DNA from: Pseudoxanthobacter soli DSM 19599
GTDB taxonomy: Bacteria > Pseudomonadota > Alphaproteobacteria > Rhizobiales > Segnochrobactraceae
NCBI RefSeq assembly: GCF_900148505.1
Contig: NZ_FRXO01000001.1
Coordinates: 434,001 to 498,000 of the forward strand
Direction of reading: 5' to 3'
Length of the DNA stretch: 64,000 nt
Positions within the stretch are counted from its first letter, which is position 1. Every line of letters starts with the position of its first letter. The position numbers and the translations under genes are program-made. The notes below the pieces were generated by a model. That model had not been told where the DNA came from. It saw only the letters and a list, made by a program, of their open reading frames with translations, and ran no database searches. Below, piece after piece: positions 56,232-63,014 of the stretch.

Positions 56232-56879
56232 GAAGCACCTCTCCCTCACAGGATGGGAAAAGGATCGCACACTTCCTTCGAATGGCAAGCCGACAAACCA
56301 CGCGGCGGCGCAAAAATCTCTTTGTTAGCAGCATCTTACCGCGAGTGCTAACACTGTGCTTTCCAACGGCCCGGCTGCCGTCGAGCCCTTGCCCGGACGG
56401 CTCGGCGCGCTTGCGGGCGATGCAAGCCGCATCACATATTGCCCAAAAAAGCGGCAATCCCGCCGTCTGTCTGGGTGTGAAGATGGTCCCGCTGACGATG
56501 CGGCGCCAGCGCGGCGGCGGCAGCGGGCGCTGTGCCGGAGTTGGCCCGGGCCTTGCATTTCCTTTTGCATCGGGTCCGCCGCCTCCCAAGCCGGACCGAC
56601 CGCGAATAGCGACGCCGACCAAAAACCAGGGGAACGTCGCGCGGGAAGGTCGATCAAGGGATCGACCTTCCCGCAGCCTCTGGCCGCTGCGTTCGTCATC
56701 GATCCGATTGCCGTCGCCGCGTCCGTTCCGTTCACTTTCTCGCGAGCCCGCCGCCGTCAGGCGAGCCGTTCCGCGCGACCACGGAGCCGCAGGCTGCCGG
56801 GCGGCCAGCGGATTTCGGTCGCAATGTGAACGAGACCCCGTCGGCAATGACCCTCTTTCGGAAAGCCGCCAAGATCCGT
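56232..56879. other. Long intergenic region with a perfect hairpin
   Basis: About 650 nt between divergent usg and the phytase-like gene have no gene with codon bias or family similarity. The region is less GC-rich around 56270-56350. It contains a 15-bp perfect inverted repeat at 56641-56674, and the Pho-box-like element begins at 56880. A small RNA here is possible but unproven. Confidence 0.5.
56641..56674. repeat. 15-bp perfect inverted repeat with 4-nt loop
   Basis: GCGGGAAGGTCGATC is followed by AAGG and then its exact reverse complement. No T run follows on either strand. It stands ~300 nt upstream of the phytase-like gene. It could be an sRNA terminator stem, a protein-binding palindrome or a structured leader. 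Confidence 0.8.
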
Positions 56880-56912
56880 TTGTCATTGCGCGGTCATCGA
56901 ATGGCCTAAACT
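56880..56912 (+). promoter_or_regulatory. Pho-box-like direct repeat with downstream -10
   Basis: TTGTCAT and CGGTCAT are separated by 4 nt (56880-56897), the 11-bp-period arrangement of PhoB binding sites (CTGTCAT consensus). A possible -10, TAAACT, follows at 56907-56912, the expected distance of about 10 nt. The gene downstream encodes a secreted phytase-like protein, which fits phosphate control. Only one repeat unit pair was found. Confidence 0.5.
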
Positions 56913-56953
56913 GCCGCATCGAGCTCACAATCACAGACATTCAGGAGCCATCG

Positions 56954-59179
56954 ATGGGACGGGGTTCGCGTATCGCTCTCCTTGCCGGTGCCTTGCTCGC
57001 AACGACGGCGCTGCCGGCGGTCGCGGAGCCGGCCTTCAACCGCATCTCGACTTTCGAGGTCGTCGATAATCTGCCCAAGGACGCCGATCGCTCCAAGGCG
57101 ACCGTCGCGGAGATCGTCAAGGCGACCGAAGACGGCAAGATGCTGGTCTATACCGACAGCCCGGGAGAGCGTATCGGCCTCGTCGATATCTCCGATCCGG
57201 AGGCGCCCAAGGCCGCAGGCGTGGTGGCACTGGGTGGCGAGCCGACCTCGACCGTGGTCGGCCGCGGAAAGGCGCTCGTGGGCGTCGTCACCTCCAAGAC
57301 CAAGACGCAGCCCTCCGGCCACCTCTCGGTCGTCGATCTCGCCACCAAGGCCGTGACCGCGACGTGCGATCTCGGCGGGCAACCCGACTCGCTCGCCCTC
57401 AGCGACGATGGCCGGTTCCTGGCCATCGCGATCGAGAACGAACGCGACGAGGAGGTGAACGACGGCAATCTTCCGCAGCTTCCCGGCGGCAACCTCACGA
57501 TCTTCTCGATGGGGACGGACGGCGCGCCCGATTGCGCCTCGAAGAAGGTGGTCGAACTGACCGGGCTCGCCGCGATCGCGCCGGAGGACCCGGAACCGGA
57601 GTTCGTCGACATCAACGATCGCAACGAAGCCGTTGTGACGCTTCAGGAAAACAACCACATCGCCATCATCGACCTTGCCACCGGCAAGGTGCTCTCGGAC
57701 TTCCCGGCGGGCAATGTCGACCTCAAGAATGTCGACACCAAGAGCGACGGCGTGATCGCTCCCATCGAGAGCATCAAGGGTGTGGCCCGCGAGCCCGACG
57801 CCGTCCACTGGCTCGACAACGATCGCTTCGTGACCGCGAACGAAGGCGACTGGAAGGGCGGCAGCCGCGGCTTCACGGTGTTCAAGCGGGACGGCACCGT
57901 CGAATATGACAGCGCCGAGACGCTGGAACATCTGGCGATGCGCCTCGGGCACTATCCGGAAAAGCGCTCGAAGGCGAAGGGCGTCGAGCCGGAGGGCGTC
58001 GAGGCGGCGACCTTCGACGGCCAGAAGCTGATCTTCATCGGTACGGAACGTGCCTCGCTGATCGGTGTTTACGAAGACATGGGAGACGGCAAGGCGCCGG
58101 TCTTCCTGCAGGCGCTGGCCGGCGGCGCGGCGCCGGAAGGCCTGCTGGCCATTCCGTCGCGAGGCTTGTTCGTCTCCGCCAGCGAGGCCGACAGGCGCGA
58201 GGAGGGCGGAATGGGCTCCGTCGTCACCATCTATCAGCGTTCGGGCGAGCCGGCCGCCTACCCGACAATCGCCTCCGTCAACGGACCGGACGGCACCCCG
58301 ATCCCGTGGGGCGCGATTTCCGGCGCGGCCGCCGATCCGACCGTTCCCGGACGGCTATACGCGGTGACGGACAGCGCCTATGCCCAGGCCCGCATCCTCA
58401 CGATCGACACCACCAAGAAGCCCGCCGCGATCGTGAGTGCGATCACGGTGATGCGCGACGGCAAGCCGGCCGAGCACCTCGATCTCGAAGGCATCGCCAT
58501 CCGGCCGCAGGGCGGCTTCTGGCTGGCTTCGGAGGGTAACCCCGAGCGCAAGAAGGCGCCGACGCAGAACCTGCTGATCTCGGTCGACGACAAGGGCGAA
58601 ATCCGCCAGGAAATCGCGTTGCCGGAGGACGTGGCGCGGCAGGCCACGCGGTTCGGCTTCGAGGGCGTGACCGTGACCGGCAAGGGCGACGACGAACTTG
58701 TCTGGCTTGCCCAGCAGCTGCCCTGGAAGAACGATCCGAAGAACACCACCAAGCTGATCGCCTATAGCCCGACCAAGCAGACGTGGGGCGCGGTGCGCTA
58801 TCCGCTGGAGCAGAGCGAGCGCGGCTGGGTCGGCCTCTCCGAAATCACCGCGGTCGGCGACAAGGGCGTCATCGTGCTGGAGCGCGACAACGGCGTCGGC
58901 AGCAAGGCGGCCGTCAAAGTGCTGATGTTCGTGCCGTCGTTCGAGCTGAAGCCGGTGCCGCTCGACAGCGCCAACATGCCTGTCGTCCGCAAGACGCTGG
59001 TGCACGACCTGCTGCCCGACCTCAAGGCCACGCACGGCTACGTGCTGGAGAAGGTCGAGAGCTTCGCGGTGGACAGCAAGGGCGACGCCTTCGTCATCAC
59101 CGACAATGACGGTGTCGACGGATCGTCCGGCGAGACGATGCTGATCCGCCTCGGCGAAATCCAACACATCGTGAACTGA
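56954..59179 (+). CDS. Secreted phytase-like (esterase-like activity of phytase) protein
   Basis: This 741-residue protein has a signal peptide (residues 1-24, cleavage after PAVA). The N-terminal half looks like a beta-propeller with repeated LVDISDP, LSVVDLATKAV and IAIIDLATGKV strands. The C-terminal half (about 390-735) matches the phytase-like esterase domain family, with EGVEAATFDG, LDLEGIAIRPQGGFWLASEG and GFEGVTVTG. It probably acts on extracytoplasmic phosphate esters, but catalytic residues are not certain. AGGAG lies 6 nt before the ATG. A Pho-box-like element lies upstream and a hairpin terminator follows. Confidence 0.82.
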   Translation: MGRGSRIALLAGALLATTALPAVAEPAFNRISTFEVVDNLPKDADRSKATVAEIVKATEDGKMLVYTDSPGERIGLVDISDPEAPKAAGVVALGGEPTSTVVGRGKALVGVVTSKTKTQPSGHLSVVDLATKAVTATCDLGGQPDSLALSDDGRFLAIAIENERDEEVNDGNLPQLPGGNLTIFSMGTDGAPDCASKKVVELTGLAAIAPEDPEPEFVDINDRNEAVVTLQENNHIAIIDLATGKVLSDFPAGNVDLKNVDTKSDGVIAPIESIKGVAREPDAVHWLDNDRFVTANEGDWKGGSRGFTVFKRDGTVEYDSAETLEHLAMRLGHYPEKRSKAKGVEPEGVEAATFDGQKLIFIGTERASLIGVYEDMGDGKAPVFLQALAGGAAPEGLLAIPSRGLFVSASEADRREEGGMGSVVTIYQRSGEPAAYPTIASVNGPDGTPIPWGAISGAAADPTVPGRLYAVTDSAYAQARILTIDTTKKPAAIVSAITVMRDGKPAEHLDLEGIAIRPQGGFWLASEGNPERKKAPTQNLLISVDDKGEIRQEIALPEDVARQATRFGFEGVTVTGKGDDELVWLAQQLPWKNDPKNTTKLIAYSPTKQTWGAVRYPLEQSERGWVGLSEITAVGDKGVIVLERDNGVGSKAAVKVLMFVPSFELKPVPLDSANMPVVRKTLVHDLLPDLKATHGYVLEKVESFAVDSKGDAFVITDNDGVDGSSGETMLIRLGEIQHIVN

Positions 59180-59192
59180 GCGCGCGAGCGAA

Positions 59193-59215
59193 CGGGCGGC
59201 CATCGCGGCCGCCCG
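59193..59215 (+). terminator. Hairpin terminator after the phytase-like gene
   Basis: A 9-bp perfect stem CGGGCGGCC / GGCCGCCCG with loop ATCGC lies 13 nt after the stop. It is followed by ccgtcattcta. It is the left of two adjacent hairpins between convergent genes. Confidence 0.65.
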
Positions 59216-59226
59216 CCGTCATTCTA

Positions 59227-59250
59227 CCGCGCGCCGGCCCCGGCGCGCGG
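59227..59250 (-). terminator. Hairpin terminator after the SMR exporter gene
   Basis: An 11-bp perfect inverted repeat CCGCGCGCCGG / CCGGCGCGCGG separated by 2 nt lies just beyond the stop at 59256 of the minus-strand exporter gene. It probably ends that transcript. Confidence 0.6.
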
Positions 59251-59255
59251 GGTCG

Positions 59256-59570
59256 TCAGGCCGCGAACTTGAGGCCGATGATGCCGGCGACGATCATCAG
59301 GATGCAGACGATCCGCGCGACCGTCGCCGCCTCGCCGAGAAACACGATGCCCAGGATGACCGTGCCGACCGTGCCGATGCCGGTCCAGATCGCGTAGCCC
59401 GTGCCGATCGGAAGCGTCTTCAGGGCAAGCGCGAGAAGCCACACGCTCAGCGCCATGCTGGCCACGGTGAGGATGGACGGCAACGGCCGCGTAAAGCCGT
59501 CGGAATATTTCAGGCCGATCGCCCAGCCGGTTTCGAACAGGCCGGCGACGATGAGATAAAGCCACGCCAT
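59256..59570 (-). CDS. gdx: SMR family exporter, guanidinium exporter type (Gdx/SugE)
   Basis: This 104-residue, four-helix small multidrug resistance protein works as a dual-topology dimer in the inner membrane. Its helix 1, [20 protein letters not shown], has the essential Glu and the WAIGLK pattern of SugE/Gdx proteins, as distinct from EmrE. Gdx proteins export guanidinium in exchange for protons. The guanidine-II riboswitch directly upstream strongly supports this substrate. The ATG at 59570 has GGAG 7 nt upstream. Confidence 0.92.
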   Translation of the reverse strand: MAWLYLIVAGLFETGWAIGLKYSDGFTRPLPSILTVASMALSVWLLALALKTLPIGTGYAIWTGIGTVGTVILGIVFLGEAATVARIVCILMIVAGIIGLKFAA

Positions 59571-59577
59571 GGCGGGA

Positions 59578-59643
59578 CTCCGCATTCGGGCGGAGTCGTC
59601 TCCACCGGGTGACAAGCCGGTTCGGCACGAGGTCGTCCTCGCG
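59578..59643 (-). promoter_or_regulatory. Guanidine-II (mini-ykkC) riboswitch of the gdx gene
   Basis: On the minus strand two hairpins each carry an ACGA tetraloop. The first has stem CGCGAGG / CCTCGTG (59643-59626), the second GGTGGAG / CTCCGCC (59606-59589), each 7 bp with one G-T pair. They are separated by ~19 nt. Tandem hairpins with ACGR loops define the guanidine-II class. The SD GCGGAG (59583-59578) can instead pair with CTCCGC in the 3' arm of the second hairpin, so guanidine binding would release the SD and turn translation on. Confidence 0.88.
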
Positions 59644-59648
59644 CCCAC

Positions 59649-59677
59649 AATCTAGGCATTCGCGCGCGATGCGGCAA
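59649..59677 (-). promoter_or_regulatory. Candidate promoter of the riboswitch-gdx transcript
   Basis: On the minus strand TTGCCG and TAGATT are separated by 17 nt. Initiation ~7 nt after the -10 would place the RNA 5' end at about 59642, right at the base of the first riboswitch hairpin. The agreement supports both calls. Confidence 0.55.
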
Positions 59678-59740
59678 TGCAGGCGATGGCATGACAGGGT
59701 TGCCACCCCGCCATGGCGGAATTGCCCTCGCCTGCCCGCC

Positions 59741-59859
59741 TCAGGGCACGCATCCCGCGCAGATCGAACGAGCCGGACGATCAGGATATGCTCAAGCTTT
59801 TGAATCTGGAGCGATTTCTTGTCCATCTGACGATTCCATCAGATCGGAAAGCGCTCTAG
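59741..59859 (-). repeat. Dispersed palindromic repeat, copy D
   Basis: This ~119-bp copy is well conserved in its right two-thirds (aggatatgctcaagctttt onward) and diverged in the left third, where the hairpin pairing is partly lost. The terminal CTCTAG contains the TAG stop of the DUF488 gene (59856-59858). It is the same orientation as copies A and C. Confidence 0.85.
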
Positions 59860-60326
59860 ATCGGGCTTGCGAACAGGTGCTCGACACCGACACCGAGATC
59901 GTCGCAGACGAGGCCGGCCAGAATGTTGCGGTGGCAGTGCTCCGGATGACGTTCGAAGCACAGCAGACAGATCGGCCGGCCGGACCGGACGATGTCGGTC
60001 AGGACCGCGCGTTCTGCAATCGCTTCGGGCGTCTCGAGATGTGCGTCGTAGATGGTTTTGAGGTCGTTCCAGCGGCCGGTGCGCGCGGCGAGGCGGCCCT
60101 CAGCCGGCGTGCCGAGCTTGCGCAGGTGGAGATAATCGATCCCCCGCTCCGCGACGCCGGCGGCGAGCTGGCGCTTGGAAAAGCCCGGCCGGCGCGAGGC
60201 CGCGACGGCGCGTATATCGACGAGGAGCGCGACACCTGCCTCCGCCAGCGCATCGATCACGGCCGGTTGCGTCACCTGCTCGTATCCGATGGTGAAGATC
60301 GGCACTTTCGCCGAGGTCGCCGTCAT
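59856..60326 (-). CDS. DUF488 family protein
   Basis: This 156-residue protein has the DUF488 features FTIGYEQVTQPAVIDAL near the start, LLVDIRAVAASRRPGFSK in the middle and ICLLCFERHPEHCHR near the C-terminus. The conserved Cys/His cluster could bind metal, and no biochemical role is established. The last codons and the stop run into repeat copy D. The reading continues to a family-typical length, so the insertion replaced only the extreme tail. Confidence 0.9.
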   Translation of the reverse strand: MTATSAKVPIFTIGYEQVTQPAVIDALAEAGVALLVDIRAVAASRRPGFSKRQLAAGVAERGIDYLHLRKLGTPAEGRLAARTGRWNDLKTIYDAHLETPEAIAERAVLTDIVRSGRPICLLCFERHPEHCHRNILAGLVCDDLGVGVEHLFASPI

Positions 60327-60355
60327 GTCCCTGCCCCGCTTTTCCCGGCTACCGC

Positions 60356-61897
60356 TCAGGTGAAGATAATCCGTTTGCCGCCGTCGGCGGGCTCGGCGAC
60401 GCCCCCGGCCGCGGCGATATAATCCATCACCACGTTCGCAAGCAGAAGCCCATCGGTGGCGCCGATCAGCACCGTGCCGTCCCGGAGCATGTCGTAGGAA
60501 TCGCCGCCGGCGAGCATGAAATTGTTGGATGCGACCGCAAGGGTCGCCTGAGGATCGACCGGCACGCCGTTGCGCTTGAGGGAGACCACGCGCGAGCCGA
60601 CCGGCGCGCTGGCGTCGACCTCCACCTCGATGCCGGACACCTGCGGGAAACGGCCGCCGGCATCGTTCAGCCGGGAGAAGCCGTTCTCCAGCGCGGCCTT
60701 GAGCGTCGCGCCGCTGATCCTGACGAGCACGGAGGTGTTGCCGAACGGCAGTTCGGTCAGAATATCGCGCCGCGTCAGCATGGTGCCCGGCGGATAGCGG
60801 GTGTCGCCGCGGATCGAACCGCCGTTGATGATGGCGACGTCGGCCCGCGTGGAGCGGGCCAGGGCATCGGCGATGACGTCGCCGATCAGCGCCTCGCGGG
60901 TGCGCACGATGATGGTGCGGCTGTCTAGTTCCACCTTCGTCGGGCCGAGATCGACATCGAGCGCCTTGGAAAGCTGCTTCTCGAAGCCGGCGACGACCGC
61001 CGTCACCTCGGGATCCGGCACGACATCAATGGTGTCGTAGATGCGGAAGCTCGGTGTCCAGGTCACCTGCCGCCGGCCGTTCTGTTCCCGGACCTTGACG
61101 ATGAAGTCGATGGCCGTGACGTAGTTGCCGTCCTCGTTCGATTCCACATGCAGCGCCGCGCCGTCCCAGCGGATCGCGAGGTCATGGATGTGGCCGGTCA
61201 AGAGGACGTCGACGATGCGCTCGCGGATGATCTGGTCGTCTAGCGAGCGCTGGGCGTGGGCAACGCACACGACCATGTCGACCCCCTGCTTGCGCAGCGC
61301 CGCGGCCTGCTCGCGCAGCACGTCGAGGCTCGGCAGGAACTTCAGGCTGCCCGGCTGCGAGACATCCGGCGTGGTGTCGAGCGCGAGCCCGACGAAACCG
61401 AGCCGGACGCCGCCGAGTTCCACGATCTCGTTGTCCCGGATGCCGGGAACCGCCGTTCCGTCGGCCTGCCGCATGTTCGCGGCATAGACGGGGAACTTGC
61501 AGGCGGCGAGGCGCGTGAAAAACACGGCCTCGCCGAAATCGAATTCGTGGTTGCCCGGCACGAAGAAGTCCGGCCTGACCATGTTGGTGAGGGTGACGAT
61601 GTGCTCGCCCTTGTCGAAGCTCGACATCAGCGAGGGCGAGAACGTGTCGCCGCCGTGGGTGAACATCATCGGCGTGCCGTGCGCCCGCTCGGCCTTCACC
61701 ACGGCCGCCAGCTTGGGAAAGCCGCCCCAGCCCTTCACGTCCGACATGCGGTAGATGTCGTTGACGTGGAGCAAAGTGAACGTGGTGCCCGGGGCTGGCC
61801 CGGCTTCGGCGGCGCGCACGAGACCCGGCATGAAGCCGAGCGACAGCCCGGCCCCCAGACCGACGCCGAGGGTTTCGCGGCGGGTAAGCTTCGGCAT
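60356..61897 (-). CDS. Tat-exported 5'-nucleotidase/2',3'-cyclic phosphodiesterase family protein
   Basis: This 513-residue protein has a twin-arginine signal (LTRRETLG, Arg 6-7, then a hydrophobic stretch to about residue 29). An N-terminal calcineurin-like metallophosphatase domain has GGDTFSPS, GNHEFDFG and GHIHD. A C-terminal 5'-nucleotidase domain has INGGSIRGD and ELPFGNTSVLVRISG. The first metal motif reads NDIYRM, with Tyr where most members have His; some subfamilies share this. The likely role is release of phosphate from nucleotides in the periplasm. It is 29 nt from DUF488. Confidence 0.9.
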   Translation of the reverse strand: MPKLTRRETLGVGLGAGLSLGFMPGLVRAAEAGPAPGTTFTLLHVNDIYRMSDVKGWGGFPKLAAVVKAERAHGTPMMFTHGGDTFSPSLMSSFDKGEHIVTLTNMVRPDFFVPGNHEFDFGEAVFFTRLAACKFPVYAANMRQADGTAVPGIRDNEIVELGGVRLGFVGLALDTTPDVSQPGSLKFLPSLDVLREQAAALRKQGVDMVVCVAHAQRSLDDQIIRERIVDVLLTGHIHDLAIRWDGAALHVESNEDGNYVTAIDFIVKVREQNGRRQVTWTPSFRIYDTIDVVPDPEVTAVVAGFEKQLSKALDVDLGPTKVELDSRTIIVRTREALIGDVIADALARSTRADVAIINGGSIRGDTRYPPGTMLTRRDILTELPFGNTSVLVRISGATLKAALENGFSRLNDAGGRFPQVSGIEVEVDASAPVGSRVVSLKRNGVPVDPQATLAVASNNFMLAGGDSYDMLRDGTVLIGATDGLLLANVVMDYIAAAGGVAEPADGGKRIIFT

Positions 61898-62029
61898 CGG
61901 ACGGCACTCTCTGTCGGGGCTTGCGCTTCGGAATTTGCGCTGGGGCGGCGCAACATGCCGCGAGATTAGCGCCGGCCCGACGGCGGTGACAATCGCCGCC
62001 GAAGAGAGACGCCGCTCGGCACCCGCGCG

Positions 62030-62063
62030 AGATCGCGTCAGGCCCGCAAGATCGCGTCAGGCC
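62030..62063. repeat. 15-bp direct repeat at the 3' end of an SDR gene
   Basis: The sequence agatcgcgtcaggcc occurs at 62030 and again at 62049. The second copy contains the SDR stop codon, so the gene's tail end has been duplicated just downstream. Confidence 0.7.
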
Positions 62064-62860
62064 TGATCAAGCGGAGCCGGGGCGCGGAAGCCCATCAGCG
62101 TTTGGGTGGGGAAGTCGTAGACGCGCCCGGTTTCGGTGAAGGAGGGCTTCAGCAGTTCCAGCAGCGGCGGCACCAGATCGGACGGCGGCGGCAGCAGCTC
62201 GGGATCTTCGCCCGGCATCGCCTGCTTGCGCATCCGCGTACGCGTGGCGCCGGGATTGACGAGGTTTACCCGCAGCGACGTCTTCTCGGTCTCGGCCGCG
62301 TAGGCGCGCACCAGCGCGTCGAGGGCCGCCTTCGAGGCCGCATAGGCGCCCCAGAACGGCCGGCCGCGCCACGCCGCGCTCGACGACAGGAAGATCGCGC
62401 GGCCGTGCTCCGACTGCCGCAGCAGCGGGTCGAGCGAGCGGATCAGCCGGGCGTTCGCCGTGACATTGACGGTGAGGACGTCTTCCAGCGCCTTCGGCTC
62501 GAGATGGCTGACCGGGGTCAAAGGCCCGAGAATGCCGGCATTGCCGACGAGCACGTCGAGCCGTCCCCAGCGGGAATGCAGCGCGGCCCCGAGGCGGTCG
62601 AGGGCCGGAAGATCCTTCAGGTCGGCGGCGACCAGCGTGATCGGTTCGCCGCCCGCCGCGCGGATCTCGTCGTCGAGTTCCTCGAGCGCGCCCACGGTCC
62701 GGGCAAGTGCCACGACGTGCGCGCCGCCCGCGCCTAGGCCGAGCGCCAGCGCCCGGCCGATGCCGCGCGAAGCACCCGTGACCAGAGCGATCCTGCCGGC
62801 GAACGGCTTATGGGCGTCAGTCTTCCCGGCGGTGTCGTCCGCGACGGCGCCTTCGCTCAT
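62057..62860 (-). CDS. Short-chain dehydrogenase/reductase (classical type)
   Basis: This ~267-residue SDR has a full cofactor loop ALVTGASRGIGRAL (about 25-38), the NAG motif in VLVGNAGILG, a catalytic Ser in FLSSSAAW and an intact YAASK (about 180). It should be an NAD(P)-dependent oxidoreductase, of unknown substrate. The ATG at 62860 has GGGGGA 5 nt upstream. The gene lies 155 nt downstream of purF on the same strand, a common pairing in Hyphomicrobiales. Confidence 0.92.
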   Translation of the reverse strand: MSEGAVADDTAGKTDAHKPFAGRIALVTGASRGIGRALALGLGAGGAHVVALARTVGALEELDDEIRAAGGEPITLVAADLKDLPALDRLGAALHSRWGRLDVLVGNAGILGPLTPVSHLEPKALEDVLTVNVTANARLIRSLDPLLRQSEHGRAIFLSSSAAWRGRPFWGAYAASKAALDALVRAYAAETEKTSLRVNLVNPGATRTRMRKQAMPGEDPELLPPPSDLVPPLLELLKPSFTETGRVYDFPTQTLMGFRAPAPLDQA

Positions 62861-63014
62861 GGTGTTCCCCCGAACGTCTTCTTGGTCTTGATCGGAAAGC
62901 AGTCTGACGCATCCACGCGCGGCAGGCCAGCCTGCAGGGGCATGGCTCCACAAGGCCGGCTCAGTCGTTCGCCGGCCGGCCCGTCGGGGCGCCGCGACGA
63001 TCGGCGCGCTGCGA

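Noticed and set aside
61898-61990. Possible Pho box upstream of the 5'-nucleotidase gene
   Set aside because: Only a single TTGTCAC-like half site was found; the second half at the 11-nt period is absent.
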